Shown in pieces: positions 19,495 to 28,583 of a stretch of 64,000 nt of DNA; the first letter of the stretch is position 1; each line of letters opens with the position of its first letter. Below the pieces are notes generated by a model. The model had not been told where the DNA came from, ran no database searches, and saw only the letters and a program-made list of their open reading frames with translations. Source of the stretch: Neobacillus thermocopriae. Its GTDB lineage: Bacteria > Bacillota > Bacilli > Bacillales > Cytobacillaceae. The DNA lies in contig NZ_JAAIUV010000012.1 of assembly GCF_010975035.1 (NCBI RefSeq), forward strand, positions 1-64,000. Direction: 5' to 3'. A program made the position numbers and the translations under genes.

Positions 19495-20578
19495 TTAGGA
19501 ATAATTGATACATTTTTTGATAAGAGACTGGGAAAGCATATTCCTCAATTTCTTCGGTTGAGACTAGTTTCCATTCGCTGTTCTCTTCAATTTTGTTATT
19601 TATGGTTCCAATATAAACTTTGATCTTCCATACAAGGTGAGAAAAAACATGTTCGATTTGTCCTATAACTTTGTTTAGATGAACATTTAAACCCAATGAA
19701 TTTTCAAATAAATCCATTATAGTTCCCCGTTCATGCTGAATCGGATGATGGAGTTCCACGTTTGGAAATTCCCATAAATTTGCAAGTAATCCATCAGACG
19801 GACGTTTATGGATTAAGATTTTCCCGTCTTCATTTAATAAAACCGCCGCTGCTAACTGAACCTCACGGGTTTTTGTTTTTTTTGTTTTTACGGGGAGTTC
19901 ATTTTGAACCCCTTCTTCAAATGCTTGACAATGTTCACGAACAGGACATAACAAGCATGATGGTGAGGTTGGAGTACAAATAAGTGCCCCAAGTTCCATT
20001 AACGCCTGATTAAAAGATGAAGGGTCTTCATGTGAAATGAGCTTCCTGACAGCTTCTTCAAACACTTTTCTAGTGGATGCCTTGGCAATGTCTTCCCAAA
20101 TTAACAAAATTCTCGACAAGACTCTCATAACATTACCATCAACAGCCGGTTCTGGAATGCCATAGGCAATACTAAGAATCGCCCCCGCTGTATAAGGACC
20201 AACACCTTTTAGTGTGGCAATTTCCTCACGGGTGTCAGGTACCTTCCCATGATATTTTTCTTTTACCTCACGAACAGCAGATTGCAAATTTCTTACTCTA
20301 GAATAATAACCTAGTCCTTCCCATGCTTTTAAAACTTTATCCTCTTCAGCCTCAGCCAAAGCATCAATATCTGGGAACCATTCAATAAAGCGATTGAAAT
20401 AAGGAATGACTGTGTCTACCCTCGTTTGCTGCAGCATGATCTCTGAAACCCATACTTTATAAGGATCCCGGTCCTTGCGCCAAGGCAAGTCACGCTTCTC
20501 TTGTTGAAACCAAGTTATTAAATCATTTTGAAAAGAAGTGATATTGATTTTATTGATATTTTTTAGTTCAATTAACAT
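19472..20578 (-). CDS. mutY: Adenine DNA glycosylase MutY
   Basis: A 368-residue base-excision enzyme that removes A mispaired with 8-oxoguanine. An HhH-GPD domain with catalytic E46 ([10 protein letters not shown]) and D147 (AVDGNVMRV), a helix-hairpin-helix [11 protein letters not shown], the 4Fe-4S cluster C201, C208, C211, C217, and a C-terminal NUDIX-like 8-oxoG recognition domain (about 235-360) are complete. The ATG at 20578 follows GGAGG at 13 nt, a long spacing; no better start is seen. It occupies the same place as yfhQ/mutY in B. subtilis. Confidence 0.96.
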   Translation of the reverse strand: MLIELKNINKINITSFQNDLITWFQQEKRDLPWRKDRDPYKVWVSEIMLQQTRVDTVIPYFNRFIEWFPDIDALAEAEEDKVLKAWEGLGYYSRVRNLQSAVREVKEKYHGKVPDTREEIATLKGVGPYTAGAILSIAYGIPEPAVDGNVMRVLSRILLIWEDIAKASTRKVFEEAVRKLISHEDPSSFNQALMELGALICTPTSPSCLLCPVREHCQAFEEGVQNELPVKTKKTKTREVQLAAAVLLNEDGKILIHKRPSDGLLANLWEFPNVELHHPIQHERGTIMDLFENSLGLNVHLNKVIGQIEHVFSHLVWKIKVYIGTINNKIEENSEWKLVSTEEIEEYAFPVSYQKMYQLFLKQQRTPK

Positions 20579-20740
20579 AACTAATAAAATCCTCCGCTAT
20601 AAAACATGATAAATTAGGGGATATGATGAGAAATTCAAATGAACGTTGGTCATACTATATTTTAAAAATGTAAAAGCAGTCTGTTTTACGATAAGTCAAT
20701 TTGTCCAATTTGACAAGAAGTGAAATAAAGGAGGATTTTC

Positions 20741-21721
20741 TTGGATACGGGAACTCACATTGTAATGGGCATAGCCCTTGGAGGGCTTGCCACTCTTGAC
20801 CCTGTTGTTGCAGCAAGCTCTGCTACCACAACTAGTGTATTTATCGGCACCATTGTCGGGTCGCAAATTCCAGATATTGACACAGTTTTAAAACTTAGAA
20901 ATAACGCTATTTATATTCGAAACCACCGCGGTGTTACACATTCCATACCCGCCGTTTTAATATGGCCTCTCCTTATTACTGCCGTTGTTTATTTTCTTTT
21001 TCCAGAAGCCAACATTCTGCATTTGTGGGCGTGGACATTTGCAGCTGTCTTTATTCATGTATTTGTTGACATTTTCAATGCTTACGGAACACAAGCACTA
21101 AGGCCATTTACCTCCAAATGGGTGGCGTTAGGGGTAATTAATACTTTTGATCCATTCATTTTTACGATTCACGTAGTTGGCATAATTATTTGGGCCTTGG
21201 GAGCAAATCCAGGCTATACTTTCCTAATTATGTATCTGATCATTTTTGGATACTATATTAAACGGTATCAAGCGAAAAAAAGAGTACTTGCTGAAGTTAG
21301 AAAGTTAATTCCGGATGCTACTGACATCATTATTGCCCCGACATTGAGGTTCCATCAATGGCGAATTGCAGCAATGAACGAGAATACCTTTTTTGTCGGT
21401 AGAGCAGAAAATGGAAAAGTAAACATTTTGGATCGTTTTCGACGGATTCCAGTCCCAAAAACCCCTGTGATTGAAGCGGCTAAAAATGATGAAAATGTAT
21501 CTGCCTTTCTCTCCTTTTCACCCGTATATCGCTGGGAAGTGGATGAATACGATAACTATTACGAGGTTCGCTTTATCGACTTGCGGTATCGTAGCAATGG
21601 TCATTATCCATTTGTAGCCGTTGTTCAGCTGGATCGGGACTTAAAAGTGATTAATTCCTATACCGGTTGGGTGTACAGTGAGAAAAAGCTGCGAAAAAAA
21701 TTAAGAATGATTCCCGGATAA
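20741..21721 (+). CDS. yfhP: YfhP-like membrane-bound metal-dependent hydrolase (DUF457/YdjM family)
   Basis: 326 residues. The N-terminal half has about four membrane helices with the metal-binding-type residues of the YdjM family (MDTGTHIVMGIALGG at the N-terminus, SQIPDIDTVLK, and NHRGVTHSIP). The C-terminal half is soluble, about 140 residues. The start is TTG with AAGGAGG 6 nt upstream. Divergent from mutY, convergent with yfhJ. Family members are called metal-dependent hydrolases by motif; the substrate is unknown. Confidence 0.85.
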   Translation: MDTGTHIVMGIALGGLATLDPVVAASSATTTSVFIGTIVGSQIPDIDTVLKLRNNAIYIRNHRGVTHSIPAVLIWPLLITAVVYFLFPEANILHLWAWTFAAVFIHVFVDIFNAYGTQALRPFTSKWVALGVINTFDPFIFTIHVVGIIIWALGANPGYTFLIMYLIIFGYYIKRYQAKKRVLAEVRKLIPDATDIIIAPTLRFHQWRIAAMNENTFFVGRAENGKVNILDRFRRIPVPKTPVIEAAKNDENVSAFLSFSPVYRWEVDEYDNYYEVRFIDLRYRSNGHYPFVAVVQLDRDLKVINSYTGWVYSEKKLRKKLRMIPG

Positions 21722-21735
21722 ATCTATATAGAAAG

Positions 21736-21766
21736 AATCGGCGTGGAAACCCAAGCCGATTTTTTT
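21736..21766 (+). terminator. Terminator after yfhP
   Basis: AATCGGC / GCCGATT stem with an inner TGG/CCA pairing, followed by six T. Confidence 0.75.
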
Positions 21767-22031
21767 AATGGACATTATTATTTAGTTGGAAATATTTTTC
21801 ATACTTTGGATTTGTTGCTATAAAATCATGAAGCTTATCCCCGTAATTTTCGATCCATTGTCTGACGATTCTTTCCGTCATTTCACTGCCCATATACTGC
21901 TGCCCTGCCTTGGCAAAGGTAGTCTCAAAATCCTCCCAAAGTAGTTCAATCCATGTACGGGCCTGATTATAGGAAAGTTGGTTATTCTTATCCAACAATA
22001 TCTTTGTTAATCTTTCATGAAAATCATTCAT
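21765..22031 (-). CDS. yfhJ: YfhJ-like WVELL-family protein
   Basis: An 88-residue protein carrying the ARTWIELLWEDFE segment (near 25-37) that names the WVELL family, and a second conserved half QWIENYGDKLHDF. Probably soluble. AAAAGGAGTG precedes the ATG. Divergent from sspK, as expected for the yfhJ-sspK neighbourhood. Its role is unknown, with a possible sporulation link from context only. Confidence 0.85.
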   Translation of the reverse strand: MNDFHERLTKILLDKNNQLSYNQARTWIELLWEDFETTFAKAGQQYMGSEMTERIVRQWIENYGDKLHDFIATNPKYEKYFQLNNNVH

Positions 22032-22162
22032 TAATCATTCACTCCTTTTCCATTTTCTTTTAACATAAGCGATATATATAAGTAAATACTAACTATACGT
22101 GGTTGGCAAAGTGAATCGCTTTGTTTCTCACGTTTTCTCATTCCTTTTTATGGAGGTACATT

Positions 22163-22318
22163 ATGAGAAATAAAGAAAGACTTTTCCCGAACCAAAATAA
22201 CAATAAATTGGAAGGGGAACCGCAGGCTAAAGCAGAATATGCATCCAAACGAGCTGACGGTACCATTAATACCCATCCGCAAGAGCGAATGAGAGCGTCC
22301 GGACAACGGGAAGAATAG
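22163..22318 (+). CDS. sspK: Small acid-soluble spore protein K
   Basis: A 51-residue minor SASP. The motif [20 protein letters not shown] closely parallels the SspK core of ASKRPDGT and PQERMR. The ATG at 22163 has TGGAGGT 6 nt upstream; an ATG 42 nt earlier has none. Expected forespore expression; no convincing sigma-G promoter was found in the 131 nt upstream. Confidence 0.9.
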   Translation: MRNKERLFPNQNNNKLEGEPQAKAEYASKRADGTINTHPQERMRASGQREE

Positions 22319-22343
22319 TCCTATGTCAATGTATAATGGAACA

Positions 22344-22372
22344 AGCCAGAGAAAGTTCATCTCTGGCTCTTT
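22344..22372. terminator. Terminator between sspK and yfhH
   Basis: AGCCAGAGA / TCTCTGGCT stem with a 7-nt loop and a short T-rich tail; it lies between convergent genes. Confidence 0.7.
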
Positions 22373-22376
22373 CCAC

Positions 22377-22700
22377 TTATTTCAACCACTTTAACAGAGA
22401 AATCGGCAATGCTTCCTCTTTACCATCACCATTTAAGCGGTAACCCCATGCAAAAACCCCGTTCATGTAGTCTATTTTGAAATACTCCCCGGGAGCTCCT
22501 TCAATTTCATAAATTTCCCCTGGTTTGAACGAATCAGGATTCATTAAGTATGCGCGAGCCATTTGAACCTTTCTTTCTAATACTGCAAACTGATTAACCA
22601 TTCCCATTTGCTCCGCTTTTCTCGCCTGTTCCTGTAGCTTGGAAATTTCCTGTCTTAACTCCTGTTCAGTCATTTCACTATATCGTTTCTCCTGATGCAA
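22377..22700 (-). CDS. yfhH: YfhH-like protein (DUF1811)
   Basis: About 107 residues, close to B. subtilis YfhH (104). An N-terminal helical half (KRYSEMTEQELRQEI) is followed by a small beta-rich SH3-like tail ending NGVFAWGYRLNG. The start TTG at 22700 is preferred because GGAG stands 8 nt upstream; longer in-frame starts (ATG 22715 or 22751) have no usable ribosome site. Divergent from the SDR gene. Function unknown. Confidence 0.8.
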   Translation of the reverse strand: MHQEKRYSEMTEQELRQEISKLQEQARKAEQMGMVNQFAVLERKVQMARAYLMNPDSFKPGEIYEIEGAPGEYFKIDYMNGVFAWGYRLNGDGKEEALPISLLKWLK

Positions 22701-22787
22701 CTTCCTCACTCCCATCCTTCTCTTTATTTTAGTATAGTAATTTTTGTACAATTAATAAAGTACAACTACTGAGTAGGAGGCAATTTT

Positions 22788-23456
22788 ATGAAAACAATAT
22801 TAATTACTGGTGGCGGTTCCGGATTAGGAAAGGAATTGGCCTTACTTTTATCCCAAAAAGGATTTCATCTATTACTTATAGGGAGAAACGCTGATAAATT
22901 ATCAAACGTTAAAAATATGATTGAATCTCAAGGTGGAAAGGCAGATATCCTTACTTTAGATATTCGTAATAACAAAGAGATATTGGAGAAAATGGAGGAA
23001 GTTCGCGAGCAGTTTGATATTTTTGGAGTAGTCAACAATGCAGGTGTCGGCCATTTTGGACCGTTTCCTGAATTGACTGAGGAGCAAATCACCGAAATGC
23101 TAAACACGAATGTGTTAGGAACTATTTATATGACGAAAGCTGTATTACCTTTATTGCTTGAGCGTGGTGAAGGTCGTATCATGAATATCATTTCCACAGC
23201 AGGTTTGCGTGGCAAGGTACATGAAACTGTTTATTGTGCAAGCAAGTTTGCTGTTCGTGGTTTTACCGAAAGCCTTCAAAAAGAATACGAAAACAACAAC
23301 ATTAAAATCAATGCTGTGTACATGGGAGGCATGGATACTCCATTTTGGGACGAAAATAACTTCGTTAAAGATCGCTCACGGCTAAAATCCCCTAGAGAAG
23401 TGGCAGAAATCATTATAGAGAAGATGGATGAAGATACAATCATTATTGAAAAATAG
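22788..23456 (+). CDS. Short-chain dehydrogenase/reductase
   Basis: A 222-residue classical SDR: nucleotide motif GGGSGLG (8-14), NNAGVG (about 84-89), catalytic Ser region NIISTAG and Y-x3-K in YCASK. The short length and the absence of a substrate-loop extension resemble 3-oxoacyl-reductase-like SDRs, but the substrate is not predictable. A good TAGGAGG precedes the ATG by 8 nt. Monocistronic; no terminator is evident. Confidence 0.88.
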   Translation: MKTILITGGGSGLGKELALLLSQKGFHLLLIGRNADKLSNVKNMIESQGGKADILTLDIRNNKEILEKMEEVREQFDIFGVVNNAGVGHFGPFPELTEEQITEMLNTNVLGTIYMTKAVLPLLLERGEGRIMNIISTAGLRGKVHETVYCASKFAVRGFTESLQKEYENNNIKINAVYMGGMDTPFWDENNFVKDRSRLKSPREVAEIIIEKMDEDTIIIEK

Positions 23457-23948
23457 AAAAGTACTCTGCACGATAAGATAAGGATCAGTATGCACTGGAA
23501 CTCTCCTAACTGCGATGAAAGAATGAATGTCTTAAATTAATGTTACTTACTATCGAGGTGAAGGAGAGTTCGTTCACTCATTGCAAGAAAAAGTCGTATT
23601 GAAATTACATTTTTCGTCTACAACGATTAAGCATTCCCTTCCTTTTAGTAGACCCTCAATAAAAACTCATCCCGCTAATAAGTGAAGCCTAGAATAAATC
23701 CAACATATTGTAAAACCACGAAAAGAACTTACTTTACATTCTGTTCATGTACATTTCAAAAAATATTGTGTTATATTTTTTTATATTCTTAATTTTCTGA
23801 TAGATAGGTGAGCTAATAATTTGGACAACTTTAGTAAATGGAAAGATTACTGAAATAGTTGAAAAATAAATAAAAAGCTTGTAGAGGTAAATATCCATTC
23901 GTAGTGCAACAAAAATGAATGTAACCTAAAAAGATCGGAGAGTGAAAA
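23457..23948. other. 492-nt region without a convincing gene
   Basis: AT-rich. It holds a 10-bp inverted repeat, GAACTCTCCT (23498-23507) and AGGAGAGTTC (23562-23571), around a 54-nt centre, and a ten-codon frame at 23821 (TTG start, GGTGA upstream) reading LDNFSKWKDY and then stop, which could be the start of a lost gene. A ribosome site (GGAG) for the DUF3311 gene lies at the right end. No RNA gene recognised. Confidence 0.5.
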
Positions 23949-24152
23949 ATGAGAAAGTATGCGCAGGTCTTACTAATCATTCCTTTTATAGGAATGTGCG
24001 TTCTTCTACCAATAGCCAATCGTATTGAACCTTATATATTAGGAATGCCTTTCTTATTATTTTGGCTTGTTTTATGGATGGTATTATCATCCCTTGTTCT
24101 GTTCATCGTTTATAAACTTGATCCTACGAATGAAGGAAGTGAATATGAATGA
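23949..24152 (+). CDS. DUF3311 small membrane protein, symporter partner
   Basis: 67 residues with two hydrophobic helices (about 5-24 and 30-55) and a short charged tail (YKLDPTNEGSE). DUF3311 proteins are usually encoded immediately before a sodium:solute symporter, as here; the two genes overlap by ATGA, implying coupled translation. It probably helps assembly or stability of the transporter, like the small YhdT/PanF-type partners. GGAG sits 8 nt before the ATG. Confidence 0.85.
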   Translation: MRKYAQVLLIIPFIGMCVLLPIANRIEPYILGMPFLLFWLVLWMVLSSLVLFIVYKLDPTNEGSEYE

Positions 24153-25633
24153 ACAGTGCCCTGATCATCATCTTTATTACTGCCGCAATTGCTTTATTCT
24201 TAGGGATTCGGGCAAGCCGAGGAAAAGAAATGAACATCAATGAGTTTGCGGTTGGGAATAAGCGATTTGGCACATTAATCGTCTTCCTCTTAATTGCAGG
24301 TGAAGTATATACAACCTTTACCTTTTTAGGTGGTAGTGGATGGGCTTATTCTAAAGGAGCCGCAGCATATTATGTTCCAGCTTATATTTGCTTAGCATAT
24401 GTGCTTTCTTATTGGATGATTCCAAAAATTTGGAGATTCGCGAAAAAGCATAACGTTATCTCTCAACCTCAGTATTTTATGAAAAACTATAATAGTAAAG
24501 CCCTTGGTGTTGTTGTTGCTTTTATCGGGTTAATTGCATTAATACCCTATATTGTTATCCAATTAAAAGGATTAGGAATTATTGTATCTGAATCTTCCTA
24601 TGGAACCATTTCTCCCTTTATGGCGTCTACAATCGGTGCAGTTATTGTCACTATTTATGTGACCATCTCAGGGATCCATGGATCCGCTTGGAACGCAGTA
24701 TTAAAGGATATCATGATTTTATTTGTCATTGTATTCTTAGGAATCTATATTCCATACCACTATTTTGGCGGGATCAAACCTTTATTTGAAGCCATCGAAA
24801 ATGTGAAACCGGAAGCTTTAACATTTGCATCTGAAGGCTATAGTCAATCTTGGTTTATTTCTACCATCATTTTAAATGCTTTTGGGTTTTACTTATTACC
24901 TCAATCTTTTAGTGTAGTATTAACAGCTAAAAGTGAACGAGCCTTAAAGAAAAATGCCATCACATTGCCGTTGTATACGATATTAATTTTATTTGCCTTC
25001 TTTATTGGATTTTCAGCCATTATTCAAGTGCCAGGATTACAAGGCGCGGATGGTGACCTATCGCTGTTACGTCTCACGATGCAAACATTCGATCCTTGGT
25101 TTGTAGGTATTGTTGGCGGTGCAGGTTTACTTACTGCATTAGTACCAGTATCCGTTATGGTCATGTCCGGAGCAGTTGGTTTAATGACCGGTTTCTATAC
25201 ATTATTAAGACCAAACTCCAGCGATCGTCAGCAATTACTAGTATCTAAATTATTGGTAATATTCATTATTGTAACCGCCTATGTTTTCTCCATTATAGGA
25301 GGGAAAGCATTAGCCATTCTCAATATTATGTCTTATGGTTTAATTACCCAATTAGTTCCAGCTATGATTTTCGGCTTCTTTCAAACAAAATTTATGAATA
25401 CTTACGGGGCCATTACTGGTATTGTAACCGGTGTATCGATCGTCTTATTTAACGCAGTTACTTCATTTAAATTAGCAGATATTTTCCCAAATATTCCAAG
25501 TATCATCAATGATATTAATATTGGTTTTGTAGCGATTGCAGTTAATATTTTAGTGGCAGTGGGTGTAAGTTTGGCAACAAACTCATTGGATACAAGAAAA
25601 AGTCCTAATATGGCAGAAGAATTTATCAAATAA
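24149..25633 (+). CDS. Sodium:solute symporter family protein
   Basis: A 494-residue SSS-family carrier with about 13 membrane helices; the N-terminal RASRGKEMNINEFAVGNKRFG and the FTFLGGSGWAYSKGAAAYY segment match monocarboxylate/amino-acid type members. It would use a sodium (or proton) gradient to import a small organic acid or similar compound; the substrate is not determinable. The pair with DUF3311 interrupts the yfhH-recX neighbourhood of B. subtilis. Confidence 0.9.
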   Translation: MNSALIIIFITAAIALFLGIRASRGKEMNINEFAVGNKRFGTLIVFLLIAGEVYTTFTFLGGSGWAYSKGAAAYYVPAYICLAYVLSYWMIPKIWRFAKKHNVISQPQYFMKNYNSKALGVVVAFIGLIALIPYIVIQLKGLGIIVSESSYGTISPFMASTIGAVIVTIYVTISGIHGSAWNAVLKDIMILFVIVFLGIYIPYHYFGGIKPLFEAIENVKPEALTFASEGYSQSWFISTIILNAFGFYLLPQSFSVVLTAKSERALKKNAITLPLYTILILFAFFIGFSAIIQVPGLQGADGDLSLLRLTMQTFDPWFVGIVGGAGLLTALVPVSVMVMSGAVGLMTGFYTLLRPNSSDRQQLLVSKLLVIFIIVTAYVFSIIGGKALAILNIMSYGLITQLVPAMIFGFFQTKFMNTYGAITGIVTGVSIVLFNAVTSFKLADIFPNIPSIINDINIGFVAIAVNILVAVGVSLATNSLDTRKSPNMAEEFIK

Positions 25634-25647
25634 GTAATAAAAATTAA

Positions 25648-25677
25648 AGAAATCATGACATCTGTCATGATTTTTCT
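25648..25677. terminator. Terminator shared by symporter and recX
   Basis: AAATCATGACA / TGTCATGATTT stem with a 2-nt loop and T-rich flank; the recX stop codon (TGA) lies inside the stem. Confidence 0.75.
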
Positions 25678-26474
25678 TGTTCTGAAAGATATTTTTCTAT
25701 TAGTTCCATCGAAAATCCTTTACGATAAAGTGTCTGTTTCATTCTTTGCTTCCATTCATAACCATCATATTTAGAAAGCTTCCGTAAAGCCTTCTCCCCT
25801 TGATAGCGGATGGCTTCCATTTCCTCGTCCTCTTCTTTATGCCTATCCATATCATCTATCACAATGTGGATGACCTCGTATGGATACCCTTTTCTTAACA
25901 ACATTTGCTCAAGTTTTTGCTTTTGAATGCGAAATGATTCTTTCAAATTTTTTTTGAAAAACTTTTCACTGATTTTTGATACTTTTTCAATTTGCTGCTC
26001 TTGAGGAAACTCGTCAAGTGCCTGATTAATCAAGGCTTCAGAGATTCCTTTTTCCTTTAATTCCATCTTGATTACCTCTGGACCTTTATCAGTCGTGTTA
26101 ACCTGTGTCCGAACATAGGCAGCAGCAAATTCACAGTCGTTTAAATATTTTTGTTCAGAAAGTTTCAGTAATACTTCATTTATTACCGGCTCATCCACCT
26201 CTTTTGAAATAAGGTAATCCCGCACTTCTTTTTCCGATCTCATTCTCCTCGCCAAGTAATGGACAGCTAAATTGTATGCCTTACGGATATCATCTTGATA
26301 CTGAATTTCCATTAATGAAAACTCATCAATTTCCATTCCTTTTTTTAGATGAAATTTTATTAAAACATCACTATCTACACTAAATGCAAATTCTTCTCCT
26401 TGACCGGAATCCATATAAATATTGAACCGGTCTTTATTTTTCTGCTGTGTGGTGATTTTTGTAATGATTCCCAT
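25665..26474 (-). CDS. recX: Recombination regulator RecX
   Basis: A 269-residue modulator of RecA filaments. The RecX core of tandem three-helix repeats is clear: YLARRMRSEKEVRDYL, LNDCEFAAAYVRT, ELKEKGISEALINQAL and a repeat GYEWKQRMKQTLYRKGFSMELI at the C-terminus. Length fits B. subtilis RecX (264). GAGGTGAAGG precedes the ATG. It neighbours yfhE/yfhD on the other strand, as in B. subtilis. Confidence 0.93.
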   Translation of the reverse strand: MGIITKITTQQKNKDRFNIYMDSGQGEEFAFSVDSDVLIKFHLKKGMEIDEFSLMEIQYQDDIRKAYNLAVHYLARRMRSEKEVRDYLISKEVDEPVINEVLLKLSEQKYLNDCEFAAAYVRTQVNTTDKGPEVIKMELKEKGISEALINQALDEFPQEQQIEKVSKISEKFFKKNLKESFRIQKQKLEQMLLRKGYPYEVIHIVIDDMDRHKEEDEEMEAIRYQGEKALRKLSKYDGYEWKQRMKQTLYRKGFSMELIEKYLSEQEKS

Positions 26475-26669
26475 ATCCCTTCACCTCACCTCTACTTTAC
26501 CATTGAGTACATTTGTTATGAAGGAAAAAGATATTGGTATTCCATTGACCCTTAACTTATTAAATATATTTCCTAAAATACGGTATCATTCCATTTTTAA
26601 AAGGTAAAAATGGAGATGGGTACATTATGTACCATTTTACTTATTAAAATAATGGAAAGGATGATCAAA

Positions 26670-26798
26670 TTGTCGGAAAAAAAGAAAAGAAATAGAGATC
26701 GTGAAAGAAGCCATTTAACAAGTATGCAAGAAGTTACATACGGCCATGAATTTAAAATGGCTGACAGAGCAGGCGGGTATTTAAAAAATAAAAGGTAA
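26670..26798 (+). CDS. yfhE: YfhE family small protein
   Basis: 42 residues, highly charged: MSEKKKRNRDRE at the start, then LTSMQEVTYGHEFKMADRAG, the conserved YfhE core. Start TTG at 26670 with AAAGGA 8 nt upstream; an ATG 60 nt earlier would add a hydrophobic stretch without a ribosome site. Its role is unknown; it is found in Bacillus next to recX. Confidence 0.85.
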   Translation: MSEKKKRNRDRERSHLTSMQEVTYGHEFKMADRAGGYLKNKR

Positions 26799-26905
26799 TA
26801 CCCAAACTGATTAATTTTTTCCATTAATCGACCCCATCCAAATTGTAAAAGCTAGTAAAGGGAGCATATTAAGCTCCACTAGTCACATTTGAAAGGGGTA
26901 TTTTA

Positions 26906-27094
26906 ATGGGCCGCTCAAGAGGACAAAAAACTCGTGATCGTAATAAAGCTTCACTCCCACAAGTTCCTAAAAACATGAAATCTGACGGAAATGATGTAGA
27001 ATTCTCTAAAGAAATGGCAGATGGAGCTGACCTTGAGGCACTTTCCCGGGCCAATGCCGCCAACCAACGTGTCAATGCACGCAGAAAAAAATAA
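26906..27094 (+). CDS. yfhD: YfhD family small protein
   Basis: 62 residues, hydrophilic and basic at both ends (MGRSRGQKTRDRNK, ARRKK) with the conserved SLPQVPKNMKSDG centre of YfhD. AAAGGGG lies 8 nt before the ATG. Transcribed with or shortly after yfhE. Function unknown. Confidence 0.88.
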   Translation: MGRSRGQKTRDRNKASLPQVPKNMKSDGNDVEFSKEMADGADLEALSRANAANQRVNARRKK

Positions 27095-27111
27095 TGGTGA
27101 AAAGAGTAAAT

Positions 27112-27142
27112 GAAGCAGGTTTTTACCTGCTTCTTATTTTAA
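27112..27142 (+). terminator. Terminator after yfhD
   Basis: GAAGCAGGT / ACCTGCTTC stem with a 4-nt T loop followed by TTATTTT. Confidence 0.85.
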
Positions 27143-28368
27143 TTAACTGTCACAGATTCCTTGGAAACGATTTTGGATTGAAACTCTCCTTCGATGGAAA
27201 AATAACGAATAGCGGTTTGTTGCTTTTCAAGGTGATTTAGATCATCCTTAGACGCTTTAACGACAAAAATCCCTTCCCCAATTTCTTCTTCAAGGCTAAT
27301 GAATGGAGGGCAATTATGTGGTATTAATCCTTGTACAAGCCAATATTTTATTTTTTTATGCTGATTTGGAAGTACAGAAGAAGTTTTCACAGTTAGCTTC
27401 TTGGAGGATGACGATTGACAAACATAAACAAGATCTTCGATTACTGCACTTGCGGTTGGGAACATCCCAGCACCTGGACCTTGAAGTGTAATCCGTCCTA
27501 CCAGATCGGAATGCACGGCTACTGCATTTTCTACCCCTTCCACATGATAAAAAGGGTGCTCACTTCCTACTAGAACAGGTTTAACCGATGCTTTAACTTG
27601 ATTTCCCTCATTGATTAGGCTGGCAATATGTTTAAACTTCAATCCAATTTTTCCGGCAGTTTCCATCAATTCACTTGTTATGGAAGTGATTCCTTCTCGC
27701 TCAACTTCATCCCACTCAGGTTCCACTCCAAAGGCGATTTGGCTTAGAATCATTGTTTTATAAAATGCATCAAAGCCTTCAACATCATTCGTAGGATTCG
27801 CTTCTGCATAACCATTTTCCTGCGCCTGCAACAAACTTTCTTCAAACGACTGTTTTTTCTCTCTCATTTCTGTAAGAATAAAATTTGATGTACCATTTAA
27901 AATCCCTTCAATCTGCTGGACACGGTTAATTTTTAATAACTGTCTCAACGTTTGAATGACTGGTATTCCTCCGGCTACCGTTGCCTCGAATCCAACAGAT
28001 ACACTATTCTTTTCCGCCAGCTCAAGTAGCTCTTTTCCATGATGGGCGAACATTTCCTTATTAGCTGTAATCACGTGGCAGCCCCGCTGAATGACATTTT
28101 TCAAATATGTAAAAGCAGGTTCCTTATCGACAATTGCTTCAACAACCACATCCAGTTGAGGCAGTTGAAGGATTTCTTCAAAATTGGTAGTAACAAAAAC
28201 TTCATCATGAATATTTCTTTTTCGATCTTTGTTTTTAATTAGAATAGCCGCTACTTCGACCTTTTTTCCTAAAACAGCTGACAGCTCATCAGAATGAGAT
28301 TGAATGGTCCGATAAACTCCTTCACCAACCGTACCAAATCCGAGTATTGCCACTTTAATTACAGACAT
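27139..28368 (-). CDS. hom: Homoserine dehydrogenase
   Basis: A 409-residue enzyme reducing aspartate semialdehyde to homoserine. Rossmann motif GFGTVGEGV (9-17), ANKEMFAHHG catalytic-domain entry, GILNGTSNFILTEM and the EANPTNDVEGFDA block are typical. A C-terminal region of about 80 residues could be a reduced regulatory domain. Start ATG 28368 has GGGGTGG upstream; an ATG 42 nt earlier falls next to the terminator hairpin of the riboswitch. It stands alone, without thrB/thrC, and is preceded by a SAM riboswitch, so this copy probably feeds methionine synthesis. Confidence 0.93.
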   Translation of the reverse strand: MSVIKVAILGFGTVGEGVYRTIQSHSDELSAVLGKKVEVAAILIKNKDRKRNIHDEVFVTTNFEEILQLPQLDVVVEAIVDKEPAFTYLKNVIQRGCHVITANKEMFAHHGKELLELAEKNSVSVGFEATVAGGIPVIQTLRQLLKINRVQQIEGILNGTSNFILTEMREKKQSFEESLLQAQENGYAEANPTNDVEGFDAFYKTMILSQIAFGVEPEWDEVEREGITSITSELMETAGKIGLKFKHIASLINEGNQVKASVKPVLVGSEHPFYHVEGVENAVAVHSDLVGRITLQGPGAGMFPTASAVIEDLVYVCQSSSSKKLTVKTSSVLPNQHKKIKYWLVQGLIPHNCPPFISLEEEIGEGIFVVKASKDDLNHLEKQQTAIRYFSIEGEFQSKIVSKESVTVN

Positions 28369-28395
28369 TTTCTCTTCCACCCCTTTACTAAAATG

Positions 28396-28542
28396 AAAAA
28401 CCCTCTTCATAAGAAGAGGGCTTTTGTTTCCTCCTCTTATCTTTCAGGTAATAAACCTGCAGGAATTAGCACCTTTTCAAGGAATACCTTGAAGGTTGCC
28501 GGGCTTCATTGGGCCTAGTCCCTCCGCCACTCTGGATAAGAG
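28396..28542 (-). promoter_or_regulatory. SAM-I (S-box) riboswitch with terminator controlling hom
   Basis: Reading leftward, P1 arms CTCTTATC (28542-28535) and GATAAGAG (28441-28434) enclose S-box core elements: AGAGTGGCGGAGGGAC, GGCCCAATGAAGCCCGGCAACC and the AAGGTGCTAATTCCTGCAG segment. A terminator stem CCCTCTTC / GAAGAGGG plus T-tract follows at 28420-28396; its 5' arm can pair with the 3' P1 strand as an antiterminator. High SAM should therefore end transcription before hom. Confidence 0.95.
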
Positions 28543-28583
28543 TTATATTTCACTATTCATTATTTTCCAACATATTAATAACA

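Noticed and set aside
22032..22162. Sigma-G promoter for sspK
   Set aside because: AATACTA resembles a -10 but no -35 at 18 nt fits; too weak to report.
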